The notes beneath the pieces are model-generated. The model searched no databases. It worked only from the letters and a program-made list of their open reading frames with translations, and had not been told where the DNA came from. Below are positions 20,560 to 30,947 of a stretch of 64,000 nt of DNA, piece after piece. A program made the translations under genes and the position numbers. The DNA is from Heligmosomoides polygyrus polygyrus (Eukaryota; Nematoda; Chromadorea; Rhabditida; Heligmosomidae). How positions within the stretch are numbered: the first letter of the stretch is position 1; the number at the start of each line of letters is the position of its first letter. The stretch is taken from contig OX377202.1 of NCBI GenBank assembly GCA_947396885.1, positions 4,774,001-4,838,000 on the forward strand, given 5' to 3'.

Positions 20560-20858
20560 AGAAAAATTCTCGGTCAGCTATTTGTTGAAAGTATAGCCTG
20601 TTTAAATTTTTCAGTATTCGTCCAGAAAGTGGAGACTGAAGTGAGGAGTGAAGTTGATGATCACCTTAAAAGCAATGCAACGCTAAATCAAATTGGCCTA
20701 TAGTGTATGACGATCATAATCGATGTCTGAATTTAGCGAAATCGATTTTGATTGATATTGATTGCCCTCCCGCGTCTCCGGCACGTGGCACGTTGGACGA
20801 CGTCTTCTACATACACGTCTTCTGATCCTTCAGGCATGTTGCACTACTGCAATCTCCG

Positions 20859-20860
<2 letters not shown>
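20560..20860. other. unassigned 3' flank of gene B
   Basis: The first 150-200 bp resemble the 3' flank of gene C (ttcgtccagaaag, gtgaagttg, taatcgatgtctg); no gene. Confidence 0.5.

Positions 20861-20952
<92 letters not shown>
20861..20952. repeat. (AC)46 microsatellite
   Basis: An uninterrupted AC dinucleotide run of about 92 bp. It is absent from the corresponding 3' flank of gene C. Confidence 0.98.
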
Positions 20953-20954
<2 letters not shown>

Positions 20955-21294
20955 CCCCCTTCTCCAGCCCCGGACAGAGATAGACCGTAGAAGGATATTG
21001 TATTGACTTGCTTACGACAATATTGAGCTGTTCCCTTAATTTCGTACGTACAGTGTATCATAAGTGTCTCCAAGATTTATTTGTGTAGATACGGCGCTCA
21101 GAAGCAGCGGGAAGCTAGATACAAGGATACAAGGTACCGTGGCCCCAAAATTTAGATCTTCAGAATTTGATTTATTTATTTATCAGACATGACCATAGTC
21201 ATGCATTACAAAAGTAATGGCAGATAAACAAGTACTAGGTCACACAAACTACAACAAACATAAAATTAAACACAGCACAACTTTTTACGTACCA
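20953..21294. other. unassigned; LINE-tail-like TTTA run near 21170
   Basis: tttatttatttatcagac near 21171 resembles the TTTA tail and flank of the CR1-like copies at 18360 and 30000. No coding sequence is seen. Confidence 0.4.
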
Positions 21295-21393
21295 TTAAGG
21301 ACTTGAACAAACTCACAGACATTTTTATGATATTTTCATCCTCACCTAATACCAGGCTGTCCAATAATTCCTGTCTGAAAATTTTCAAAATTC

Positions 21394-22673
21394 TATTAGG
21401 TTGTAACGAATTAAATGGCACTGGCTCGCGCCATTTTTTGGCGCGTCTTTACGCGTTTGATCGAGAACAAACCGTAACATGTGGCATATCGTTTAGAAGC
21501 GCAAACTTTGCTCTACCGGTGAGTACCAAATTTTCCATGTAAAAGTGGGAAAACTTTAGAGTTTTATTGACTTTTTTGCAGATGGACAAAAGGGTAATCC
21601 GAGGCATTCACTTGTATGAATTCAAGCTGGGCACTACAGCTAAGGAGGCGGACGAGAAGATCAACGCCGCATTCGGTCAAGGATGTTCCACAATTCGGAC
21701 GGCGTATCGTTGGTATCAGAAGTTCCGGAATGGAGACGAGAGCTTGGAAGGACATGAAGGTCGTGGGAGGCATAGTGATGTTGATGAGGACAAGCTGAGA
21801 GATGTGGTAGAGGAGGATCCACACAAAGGTACCAGGGAGATAGCGAAGGTTCTTGGCGTCAGTCACAACGCAGCTACCCGGCATCTGAAGGAAATTGGAA
21901 AGACCAAAAAGCTGGAAAGATGGGTGCCTCACGAGCTGTCTGAGGAGCAAAGAAACCGACGATATGAGATCTCGTCCGCACTGCTTCTACGGAACGAAAC
22001 GGACCCATTCCTCGATCGCATCGTAACCTGTGACGAGAAATGGATAATGTACGACAACAGGCGACGATCGGCACAGTGGGTGGACAGCGATGAGAGCCCC
22101 AATGCGAAGCTGGAATTGCACCAAAAGAAAGTAATGGTGACAGTATGGTGGTGTTCGCTGGGAATTATTCACCACAGCTTCCTCCCTCCCGGTGAATCCA
22201 TCACGGCAGAGAAGTACTGCATTGAAATTGAAGAAATGATGAAAAAGTTGAAGGATATCCGGCCGGCCTTGGCAAACCGAAGGCGAGTTCTCCTTCTGCA
22301 CGACAATGCTCGCCCCATGTAGCACGAATGACGTTGCAGAAATTGAATGAGCTGAGCATTGAAACTCTACCACATCCTCCGTTTTCTCCCGACCTCTCCC
22401 CAACAGACTACCATTTCTTCAAGCATCTTGGCGACTTCTTGGTAGGGAAAATATTCAAATACCAACAGGATGCCGAAAGTGCCTTCGAAGATTTCGTCAA
22501 TTCCAGAACTTCTGATTTTTATGCTACTGGGATAAAAAAGCTTGTGTCACGTTGGCAAAGGTGTGTAGAATCAGAAGGTTTTCATATCGATTAATAAACT
22601 TGCCTACAAGCCGAGATATTATCTGTTTAAATTTACAGTGGTTCAGTGCCATTTATTTCGTTACAACCTAATA
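21394..22673 (+). mobile_element. mariner (bandit/Hsmar1-like), copy 2, nearly full length
   Basis: Element 21396-22671 (1,276 bp) with TA duplications and TTAGGTTGTAACGAA inverted ends. It is inserted in another mariner (21352-23550). Confidence 0.93.
21582..22594 (+). pseudogene. mariner transposase with a single frameshift
   Basis: The ATG at 21582 gives MDKRVIRGIHLYEF. Then come two HTH motifs, the linker WVPHELSEEQRNRR, VTCDEKWIMYDNRRR (first D), LLHDNARP (second D) and, after a one-base loss near 22,316 in a C run, FSPDLSPTDYHFFKHL (third D) to the C-terminal RWQRC. A 6-bp in-frame deletion removes two residues after DSDESP. It is closely similar to Hsmar1/bandit-type transposase. As it stands the frame ends before the third Asp. 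Confidence 0.9.
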
Positions 22674-22797
22674 TAATTTTCCTTAGAAGTGTTATAATAT
22701 CAGGCAAGTGTAAAAACCTTCTAGAAGGTTCTCCAGAGTTCCACGCTAGGGGTATATAAGGCGCAGTCGCCGCGTCTAGCTGCCAGTACAAGCTAAA

Positions 22798-23477
22798 ATG
22801 GACCGAGGTCGAATTCGTACGTTCGTGTCCTACGAGTGGCTGCTGGGCAACGACACGGGCACCGCGGTCACCAACATCTGCAGAGCGTGCAAGGAGGATG
22901 CAGTGTCCCAACGCACAGTCAGGCGCTGGTTCAATCGTTTCGAGAGCGGCGACACGAGCCTCGAGGACAGGGAGCACAGCGGGTGGCCTTCTACGGTGGA
23001 TGATGACGAAGTCCGTCGCTGTATCAGGGAGAAGCCGGAAACCACCACCCATGAACTGGCGACGACGCTCGGCTGCAGCAAGTCCACCATCCACAATCGA
23101 CTCAACTTACTCGGCTACCACAAAGTTCTGGCCCGTTGGATCCCCCACCGTCTGATGTACACTAACAAGCAGAGCCGCGTGGCCGTCTGCCAGTCCCTTC
23201 TCCGAAGGAGACCCAGCAGAAGTTGGTGACGCTCGGCTGGGAGACGGTTGCCCATCCGCCGTATTTCCCGGACCTCGCCCCCTCCGACTACCACTTGTTC
23301 CGCTCGCTGAAGCACCATTTGGCCGGAAGAAAATTCACCAGCTACGACAACCTCAAATCCGACATCGCGGACTTCTTCGAGTCGCAGCCCCCGGAGTTCT
23401 GGGCGAAGGGCATCGGCGACCTGCCCAATCGATGGTCCACTGTTGTGGATAACTGTGGTGATTATCTTGTTGATTAG
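22798..23477 (+). pseudogene. mariner-like transposase, catalytic middle deleted
   Basis: 22798-23220 carries the N-terminal part (RTFVSYEWLLGNDTG, TVRRWFNRFESGDTSLED, STIHNRLNLLGYHKVLARW). 23223-23477 carries the C-terminal part (HPPYFPDLAPSDYHLFRSL, third catalytic D, to the C-terminal DYLVD). The stretch holding the first and second catalytic Asp is absent, so it is non-autonomous. Confidence 0.85.
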
Positions 23478-23552
23478 CCTTGTTTTTCAATAAAGTTGAA
23501 AAAAATAAAAAATGGTGAAATTTTTGGACAAGAATTATTGGACAGCCTGGTA

Positions 23553-24390
23553 ATAAGTTCAAGTCCTTAAGATTTCTGTGAGGAAGTTTGATCTCGCCTG
23601 CGATTTTGAAATAGGAGGATAAAGCCTTAGGTTCCCTATCCTATTCGTAGTTAGAGGTGCACCAAAAAATATCGAAAAAAATAAAAAAAATGAAAAAAAT
23701 GGTGAAAAAATAAAAAATCTATTTGTAAGAATCTTAAACATCATGGTCATGTCGAGCATTTACCTTCGACTACGGAGGCAATGTAGCTTAAGCTGTTTGG
23801 CCCTGTCTGGACCTCTAGGTATGTTGTCGTAGTTAGTTCCAAAACATCTTAACAAATAATTGCCTGGTGAAGTTGTTCTCAGAGCAGAAAAAAAACAGAA
23901 AAAGGAAGAGTTATGAGAAGGTAAGGGTATTTCTTGGAAGCATAACCTCGACTCCCCAAGCACAGCTGCATATTATAGAAGGGAAAAAGGGCAAACGCCG
24001 CCGAACTCCGGGAGATAAATTGGAATGTGGGGTAATGCAAGAATTAAGCATCTCCAGAATTAATGTGCGGAGATGTGAAACGACCAAAAAGGACGGCCAA
24101 AATTTTGTAATGAACTGGAGGAAACTGGAACAGGTACACTAACACGTTCAGCGATTCTATATTTTCTACAAGAGAAATTCATTATTAAATCGTATAAGGA
24201 GGATGCATGGCTCATCCCACAAAAAGATTAACAACTTCATTTCTCGTTGATCCTTTACTTTAGTAAAAGCATCTATTAGAATAAGTGATGAAATTAATTT
24301 CTACCTGACAAAGCTCCTTGAACACAATACGAAGGTATTTGAAAAATAAAGACGAATATCGGAAGGAAGATCTGCTGCTTTTCAGTGACA
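23553..24390. other. unassigned, A-rich
   Basis: A-rich (aaaaaaataaaaaa runs at 23,670-23,715). No gene recognised. gttcaagtccttaa at 23557-23570 is the exact reverse complement of 21295-21308, just outside the other end of the outer mariner. Confidence 0.4.
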
Positions 24391-25288
24391 TATTAGGTTG
24401 GCAACTAATTTCGTGAACTCTCAAGCGCCTTCAATAAAAGTGTTCATAAGCAAATAACAAATAACAGTTTTCAACCAAAGTAAGATCTGCTGGAGCGCGG
24501 GACTGCTTCCCATTTATCAGCTACCTGGCCCATCCCACAGCTGTAGAATTCTTGTGCTTTTGAAGCCAAGAATCCCTGGAGGTGCATTTTGACATGGTCC
24601 ACGTCAATAAGTCGTTCTCCAACCAAGAAGTTCCTCAGCGAGCTATGAAGGTGGTAGCCATTTGGCGCACGGCCTGTGCTGTGAGGTGGGTGAGTTAGAC
24701 GCTCCCAGCTAAGGTCTTCGATTTTTTGAAGCTCCCGATTCGTGACGTGTGATCTGGCGTTGTCTTGCTGATAGATAATTCCGCTCCTGAAAATCTGTCC
24801 GAACCGATTCCAGCGAAGTTCAGCCTGCGCGCGTCCAGGTTGAGAAGAGTAGATTACAGCATTAATGCTGGAGCTGTTCTTGACGAGCTCCCAGAAGTCG
24901 ATACCTTCTTGACACCACCAAACGGAGGGAACGTAGCTAACCGGACGCCTCAAAAAATAGAAGACCTTGGCTGGGAGCGTCAAACTCATCCACCTTACAG
25001 CCCAGACCTTGCGCCGAGTGACTACCACATCTTTAGTTCGGTGCAGTACTTCTTGGTTGGAAGACGATTTATTAATGTGGACCGGGTCAAAATGCACCTC
25101 CAAAGATTCTTGGCCTTAAAAACACAATAATTCTATGGCCGTGGGATAGACCAGCTGCCTGATATGTGAGAAGCACTTCTGCGTTCCGAGGGATCTTATT
25201 TTGATTAAATATTGTCATTGGATATTTGTTGATAAAGACTTTTGCTGAAGATTCTTGAGAGTCCACGAAATTAGTTGCCAACCTAATA
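24391..25288. mobile_element. hairpin mariner made of two inverted transposase 3' halves
   Basis: Element 24393-25286 (894 bp) with TA duplications. Ends are TTAGGTTGGCAACTAATTTC and its reverse complement. Both halves code, in opposite directions, for the same C-terminal part of a mariner transposase, facing outward from the centre. Confidence 0.88.
24471..25130. pseudogene. two inverted mariner transposase C-terminal fragments
   Basis: The minus-strand half (about 24471-24960) reads YQQDNARSHVTNRELQ, HPPHSTGRAPNGYHL and FLVGERLIDVDHVKMHLQ. The plus-strand half (about 24940-25130) reads [38 protein letters not shown] and VDRVKMHLQRFL. The minus copy has lost the third catalytic Asp (APNGY for APSDY). 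Neither half has a DNA-binding domain. Confidence 0.85.
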
Positions 25289-26320
25289 GAAGATCAGTGT
25301 ATGTAGTTCAAAATCAAGCCTTTGGCGCCGTCGTCAATCGAACCCGTCCGGTGCTCCACTCCATTTATTCCTTGCAAATGTTCCTCTTTTTTCATATTTT
25401 CTGAAACCCAAGAATCCCTCATCCTAGCACATTACTTCTTTTAGTTGCGAAGGCAAAAAAAGTAGCTTCATTATAAACAGTTCATTATTTGCCAATTTTT
25501 TAAAGATAATTGCCATTCCTCTGCTCAGCACTAACAGAATATAACACTCGACCAACAGCTGTGGGTGCCATAGGGTCAAAACCCAAACCACTTGCTTTCA
25601 TACTCCAATTTTCTTGACCTAAAAAGAACAGGTGAAGCGTTTGGCTCAACAGTAAAAAAACGTGTTGGGCTATGAATGCAAGCAGCCGCATCGGATGAGG
25701 AGTGCACGTTGAGGCTTCGTTTTAGTACAAATTTTTGACGGTGGTGTGCATCCGATTTCCCTATCCCGTTCGAGAATCTCGATTTGTCCCCCCTTCACAT
25801 GTAAGTCAACTCACACAATTTCAAATACTTACTTTCTATCCGTCGAAAGAATGGAACAAAGATCTGCTCGTCGTTCAACTTTAGTTGGTCGCTTACTATT
25901 ATTGCAGTGGAGGTAGCGGATCCCAGTCTTTATTTTGAGAAAAAACCGCGCTCTATTTCCACTGCCTTGCGACTACTCGCTGAGTATCAAACCTCACACC
26001 TTCGTTGTTGCCCATTTCTTAGGATTTCGCGCATAATATCTTAAACACCCCTTCAACCCTTCTTCCAATTCTTTTCCACTTCTTGCCGTCCTTTTCCTAT
26101 CTTGTTAGGCTTCCTCCGTTTCTTTTGTTTTTCACATTTCTATGTTATTTCTTGTTATTCTCTAGGTCACTCCGTTCTTCTGCTAAGTAATGGTTTAGTT
26201 ATTCAGATTCTTTACCAATTTTTACAGTGTCAGGTACCTTTAGTTTGTATAGGACGAGTTCGTGAGTTAGCTCCTTTTTGTTTTCTTTTTGTTAATTTAT
26301 ACTTTATTTTATTTATTCTT
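25289..26320. other. unassigned intergenic
   Basis: No gene, repeat or RNA could be supported over this kilobase. Confidence 0.45.
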
Positions 26321-26326
26321 TTTATA

Positions 26327-26373
26327 TGTAGCATCTCCCTGTCCCACTAATGAGCCACCGGGGAGATGCTACA
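26327..26373. repeat. hairpin with 13-bp perfect stem
   Basis: tgtagcatctccc at 26327-26339 and gggagatgctaca at 26361-26373, separated by 21 bases. It could be part of a MITE, a transcript hairpin or chance. Confidence 0.6.
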
Positions 26374-26655
26374 TCAAAAGGTTCGTATGGATTAGTGGCG
26401 AAACGATCCTGTTTTAAACTTGTTAATTTTATACATATTAAACTTTGTATCAGTTCCGCCTGCCGTTCACTGTCTGTTGTGACCGTGAGGAACAGTCTTT
26501 CAGAAATCACTTCCATTAGAAGTACTGCACCTCCAGGTCTAACCCATTGGACTAGGGCTTAGTGATTTCCTACGTATGTAGGCCGCGCGTCTGAATACCT
26601 CGTTACAATTTTCATCCGACCACGACGACTTTTAGCCGCAAAATTCCAATGTGTT
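26374..26655. other. unassigned
   Basis: Nothing recognised. Confidence 0.4.
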
Positions 26656-26880
26656 TTGTTTTTCGATAATTATTGCAAGAAGAACAGAGAATACTTCAAA
26701 GTTTTGTCTAGCAGAAAAGAAATTTCAGCATCTTTTGAGAAGAGGATTGTATCATCAGGCGACCCTAATGGCTTATTCAGGGTGATGAAAATGAAAAGCA
26801 ATCCCAAGTGCTCATTTCCTGCTTTGGTGGACGACCACGGTGTTTCGCACTTTACTGCTAAGGACAAAGTCGGTTATCGG
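26656..26880 (+). pseudogene. CR1/jockey-like LINE fragment
   Basis: The frame contains SSGDPNGLFRVMKMKSNP followed by FPALVDDHGVSHFTAKDKV, the type of linker that sits between the endonuclease and RT in CR1/jockey-clade LINEs. It is very short, with no catalytic box. Confidence 0.55.
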
Positions 26881-26894
26881 TTGTCTAGCCGCAG

Positions 26895-26940
26895 AGATGC
26901 TACGAGAGGTGACGAGCAGTCTTCACACATGTCTCCCCTT
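26895..26940 (+). repeat. fragment resembling gene E upstream DNA
   Basis: gatgctacgagaggtgacga and agtcttcacacatgtctcc match 38751-38795 upstream of gene E with few mismatches. No CTLD exon follows. Confidence 0.5.
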
Positions 26941-27003
26941 CGATGGTATGCTAACAAGATTCTAGTAAAAAACAAGAGAGGAAAATTCATATTTATCCAA
27001 CGT

Positions 27004-27324
27004 TAAATACCAAAGAGGGCGCGTGTAGCGCAGTCGGAGGAGGCGCGACTGTCGCGTGCACCCGATACCAGGTTCCTGGTTCGGATTTCTCGCCCAGGCC
27101 AACCAAGCCTTCCATCCCTCCGGGGTCGGTGAATTGGTACCAGACTTGTCTGGGAAGGATAAAGCGCTGACTTGTTCATCGGCTGGCCACCGCAAGTCAT
27201 TGTATGGCCAAATACGCATTCATCTCGCCCCCACGACATCCCGTAGAAGTAGAATGCGCTGGCGCATCCCAGAAGGGATTGAGTAACGCCGTCCTTTATC
27301 CTTTTTATCCTAAATACCAAAGAG
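27004..27324 (+). mobile_element. tRNA-derived SINE, copy 2 (best example)
   Basis: The body is 27018-27310, flanked by a perfect 14-bp duplication taaataccaaagag (27004-27017 and 27311-27324). The 5' part is tRNA-like: A-box TAGCGCAGTCGG at 27028-27039 and B-box-like GGTTCGGATTT about 50 bp later. The body of roughly 200 bp contains conserved blocks (gccaaccaagccttccatcc, ggataaagcgctgacttg) and the tail ends in a tttatcc motif. LINE-driven retroposition is inferred from the duplication. Confidence 0.92.
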
Positions 27325-28030
27325 CGCTGCGAAATTGTTTTTTTTTTTTGTGATTTGATATTTACATGACTGACAGTTACATCTTTTCTTTTCATTGCGT
27401 GACGTTTCCTTCAGTGTTCTCTTACATACTTCACAGTAGACAATCGCCGATGCCTTAAATGGATAAAAAATATTTGTTCTGTCGAATATCAACAAAATGC
27501 CAAAAAGAGAAAAATCATCTTCACCAACAACTCCTTCTCCTTGCTCAGTTGCTGATATTCGACAAAACTCAGCATGAGCCAATAAACGCGACACAAATTC
27601 TTACTGAGCAAGACTTCCTCTTCCAAACGACTATGACACCAAGCAAAAAAGTCCAACCGCAGAACCGGAACTGTCAGTAAAAATTCGTTCAAATTCGTCA
27701 GTAAAAAAAGTCGGACGTCCCATTTTGATTACCTAAAAATCAATAATGGACAAATGAACAGATAGCACTAACACATATTCTTGTAATACAGAACATTGTT
27801 TTCCAAATGCTATGAAAAAATCCAAACCTAAGCGGAGAGAACAAGTGCACAAATGGCCACTGTTTTATTTTTCACTTTTCACTTCAACGACCCAAAAATT
27901 GTCAAAATTCATGATGAAAAAAGAAATGCAATACATGGTCTGATAGAGCAAATCATTCTCTTTCGAATGCTGTACCGAGCTATGCAAGAGACCGCCGGCG
28001 GAAGCTGCAGTGAATCGTTAAAAACCGCGG
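27325..28030. other. unassigned intergenic
   Basis: AT-rich; no gene recognised. Short frames are without domains. Confidence 0.4.
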
Positions 28031-28051
28031 GGACTTATGGGACAACCTAAT
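28031..28051. repeat. solo mariner end
   Basis: gacttatgggacaacctaa next to TA: the reverse complement TTAGGTTGTCCCATAAGTC has the form of a mariner terminal repeat. I found no matching left end. Confidence 0.4.
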
Positions 28052-28159
28052 AGATAACACTCAGTGGATTAGTTCTCTACAATTAGGATGTTATAGCACT
28101 AGGGTGTCCAGAAAGTATCTGCAGAAATACGACAATTTTTCAAAATAACCCAATTTTTA

Positions 28160-29496
28160 TCGACATTTTATTAATCAACCAAATAATTTCCATCAACATC
28201 GACTACTCTCCGCCAACGTTCCCCAAGACTTCGAATTCCTCTGGCGTAGAAATCCGGCGACTTGGAGGCGAAAAAAGTTCGGAGGTCATTTTCGAGATGG
28301 TCACGATCTTCATAGCGCTTCCCTCTCAGATGATGCTGAAATGATCGAAACAGGTGGCAGTCACTTGGGGCCAGATCTGGGCTGTACGGTGGATGCGGCA
28401 GAACTTCCCATCTGAGTTCCAGAATTCTCTAAGAAGTCGTCTTCGCGAAGTGTGGGCGCGCGTTATCGTGCAGCCAGCGAACTTTGTCGAGCTTGGGCTG
28501 CTCCTTGCGCATCTTCTCGGCCAGTCTCTGCAGTTGGGTAGCGTAGACCTCGGCGGTGACCGTCGTGCTGTTAGGCAGCAGCTCGAATTGATAAGGATAA
28601 GGGATAGAGGTCGGCGTTACTCAATCCCTCTTGGGATACGCTGGCGCATTCTACTTCTACGGGATGTCGTGAAGGCGAGATGAATGCGTATTTGGCCATA
28701 CAATGACTTTGCGGTGGCCAGCCGATGAACAAGTCAGCGCTTTATCCTTCCCAGACAAGTCTGGTACCAATTCACCGACCCCGGAGAGATGGAAGGCTTG
28801 GTTGGCCTGGGCAGGAAATCCGAACCAGGATCCTGGTATCGGAGGCACGCGACACACGGCGCCTCCTCCGACTGCGCTACACGCGCCCTCGAATTGATAG
28901 GTCCCATAAAATCCCCACCAGACGCACAGCCTGAATTTCCTCGCACGAATTTCACCTTTACGAAAGATTTCGGCACTTCATCGCGTTGGCACCACGAACG
29001 TTTACGAGCGTGGTTGACGTAGAGGACCCATTTTTCGTCTCCTGTGACGGTGGTGTCCAGCCAGTTGAAGGTGCGACTTCGGGAGAGCAGCTGAGTGCAT
29101 ATGTCCAGACGTCTTCGCCGGTTGTCGTCGGTCAGTTCGTGTGGGAGCCACTGACCGAGCTTTTTAACCATTCCAGGAGATCGCAGTCCATTGTCCACGG
29201 TGGATCGGGAACAGCCAAGAGCAGCAGAGGAACAACGCACACCTTCACATGGATGCTGCTCCGCCAGTTTACTCACTTCGTCCAAAGATATCGTCGTCGG
29301 TCGACCAGAGCGAGGCTCGTCTTCGAGACTCCTGTTGCCGCTTCTGAAGCGTTCGAGTCAGCTATACACAGACCGTACAGAAGGAGCTTCAAAGCCGAAT
29401 ACACGACACAAGTTTCGACAGGCTTCTGCAGCGGAGTGCCCAGATTCGAACTCGTAAAGGAGCACGTGTCTAATATGGGTAGACAGTTCGGCCATC
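28160..29496 (-). pseudogene. mariner-like transposase split by a SINE
   Basis: Starts near 29496 (MAELSTHIRHVLLYEFE), with an HTH region (VYSWFERFRSGNRSLEDEP), LGCSRSTVDNGL, LPHELTDDNRRRRL and TGDEKWVLYVNH (first D). There is a frameshift near 28,930, then the SINE. After it come WLHDNARPHF (second D), [17 protein letters not shown] (third D) and the C-terminal GNYLVD. It is inactivated by the SINE, the frameshift and a stop. Confidence 0.85.
28582..28898 (-). mobile_element. tRNA-derived SINE, copy 3, inside a mariner
   Basis: Body 28594-28887, with 12-bp duplications ctcgaattgata at 28582-28593 and 28888-28898. It interrupts the transposase reading frame, so the insertion came after the mariner. 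Confidence 0.9.
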
Positions 29497-29565
29497 GTAC
29501 AGTAAAATAGGCAAGGAAGACGGAGCTGGATATGTTATGCAGATACAGCAGGATGGTGTCTTTAT

Positions 29566-30030
29566 ATGGCACTTATGTTGAAATCTTCAGAACATTCTAG
29601 AAAAAATCTGGAACATTGCGAAGCCTTTTGCAGACACGTTCTGGACACCCGTAGCAGCAATAGGAAGAAGAATATTGCCAATATTATAATGATGTACAAG
29701 ATCCTCTTTGCAAAGCTATCCAGAAACCCAACGGATTTCTTCGATGATATACTGACAAAGTGTGTAAGGAGTAAGCTGAAACTTAGGGCCTCGGTTGCTA
29801 AAAGCCGTTCTAGGTCAGACTTTCTAATTCATAGAGCTCTCATAGCATTCAACCTGTTGTTTGGTAAGCATGAACACCTAGGGAACCCCTCTGTTCAAAC
29901 CTGTGTTCAAACGGAACATTGCACTGTTCAACTACGTCGTACGCCGTTTGATTAAGGTGCACGGTTTTACTCGACTGATGTCTTCATTTACATATTTATT
30001 TATTTATTTATTTATTTTGTTTTTATTTTG
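29566..30030 (+). pseudogene. CR1/jockey-like LINE 3' end
   Basis: The frame 29566-29955 contains KKNIANIIMMYKILFAKLS, then SRSRSDFLIHRALIAFNLLF, like the C-terminus of CR1/jockey-clade RT proteins. It ends in a TTTA-rich tail (29,994-30,020). Its 3' half is the uninterrupted equivalent of 17200-17245 plus 18160-18372. Confidence 0.7.
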
Positions 30031-30333
30031 GGGCGCGTGTAGCGCAGTCGGAGGAGGCGCGACTGTCGCGTGCACCCGATACCAGGTTCCTGGTTCGGGT
30101 TTCCCGCCCAGGCCAACCAAGCCTTCCATCCCTCCGGGGTCGGTGAATTGATACCAGACTCGCCTGGGAAGGATAAAGCGCTGACTTGTTCATCGGCTGG
30201 CCACTGCAAGTCATTGTATGGCCAAATACGCATTCATGTCGCCTCCACGACATCCCGTAGAAGTAGAATGCGCTGGCGCATCCCAGAAGGGATTGAGTAA
30301 CGCCGTCCTTTATCCTTTATTTATTTATTTTGT
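30031..30333 (+). mobile_element. tRNA-derived SINE, copy 4
   Basis: SINE body about 30031-30319. A 17-bp repeat ttatttatttattttgt at 30004-30020 recurs at 30317-30333. It may be the duplication, but the TTTA-rich context weakens that. The insertion is absent from the matching place upstream of gene B, so it is younger than the B/C duplication. Confidence 0.85.
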
Positions 30334-30344
30334 ACCTCGAAATC

Positions 30345-30830
30345 TATTCAAGACAGCGAACTGCTATGTATTAGAAGAGAAAACTACAAACTTCTAAGAC
30401 GCGCCTTGAAAATAACGGTCGACAGGTCTTTTGTACTCACACAGTGATTTTAGTGTTACGTGCTTTTTAGAGAATTTAGAAAGTTCCGTGCTAGCTCTAC
30501 AAGTGAAGAATGATGACCTTAGATTGCTTTTTGGATTATAAAACTGGATTTTCCATTGCCCACCGCTGCAGTTCTAAACTAAGAGTGTCCAGCTTTACCT
30601 GAAAAGTGTTCACCTTGACGTAGACTTCGTATAAAATTGGGGAGCAGACAAGTTGATCGTGAATTGCAGGCAAAATCGAACCCACCGCTTGATCCTGACC
30701 CAAGCGCTAGACGCGCTTCTATGGTTTGGCGCTTGTTGCTAGCAGGTACTCGCTAATCGGACAGCAGTTATAGGCGATAGGACACCTTCTCACCTTAACG
30801 ACGTCTGTGATGACACCCTGAGGACGTTAC
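30345..30830. other. upstream region of gene C shared with gene B
   Basis: Matches 18375-18860 with scattered differences. No coding content. Confidence 0.7.
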
Positions 30831-30947
30831 GCGTCTCAGAAGGTACCGCCTGGGTCATTCCTCCGGTCATGTGTCCACCTACTGAACCTTGGCCACAGTC
30901 CTATATAAGGAAGTCGAGTTCGGCTGTGAGCAACAGCAACTACTGCG
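30830..30947 (+). promoter_or_regulatory. core promoter of CTLD gene C
   Basis: catgtgtccacctactgaac at 30868-30887, TATA box tatataag at 30902-30909, 46 bp before the ATG. Confidence 0.8.

Larger units (their letters stand above)
21350..23552 (+). mobile_element. mariner-like element (CCAGGCTGTCCAATAATTC ends) carrying a second mariner
   Basis: The outer element is 21352-23550 with TA duplications on both sides. Inverted ends: ccaggctgtccaataattc on the left, gaattattggacagcctgg on the right. The left end is cut off from the body at 21395 by insertion of the mariner at 21396-22671. Without the insert, the element is about 0.92 kb. Confidence 0.88.
28100..29563 (-). mobile_element. mariner-like element interrupted by a SINE
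   Basis: The left end gggtgtccagaaagtatctg starts at 28102 after a TA. The right end near 29,540-29,560 has the complementary core (tgcagatac and ggtgtc). The element encodes a minus-strand transposase (about 29496-28160) and carries a SINE at 28594-28887. Confidence 0.8.

Noticed and set aside
20752..21073. Poly-Thr-His and poly-Val-Cys frames
   Set aside because: Products of the AC microsatellite.
24900..25130. An independent plus-strand gene overlapping 24471-25103
   Set aside because: It is the inverted half of the same mariner hairpin.
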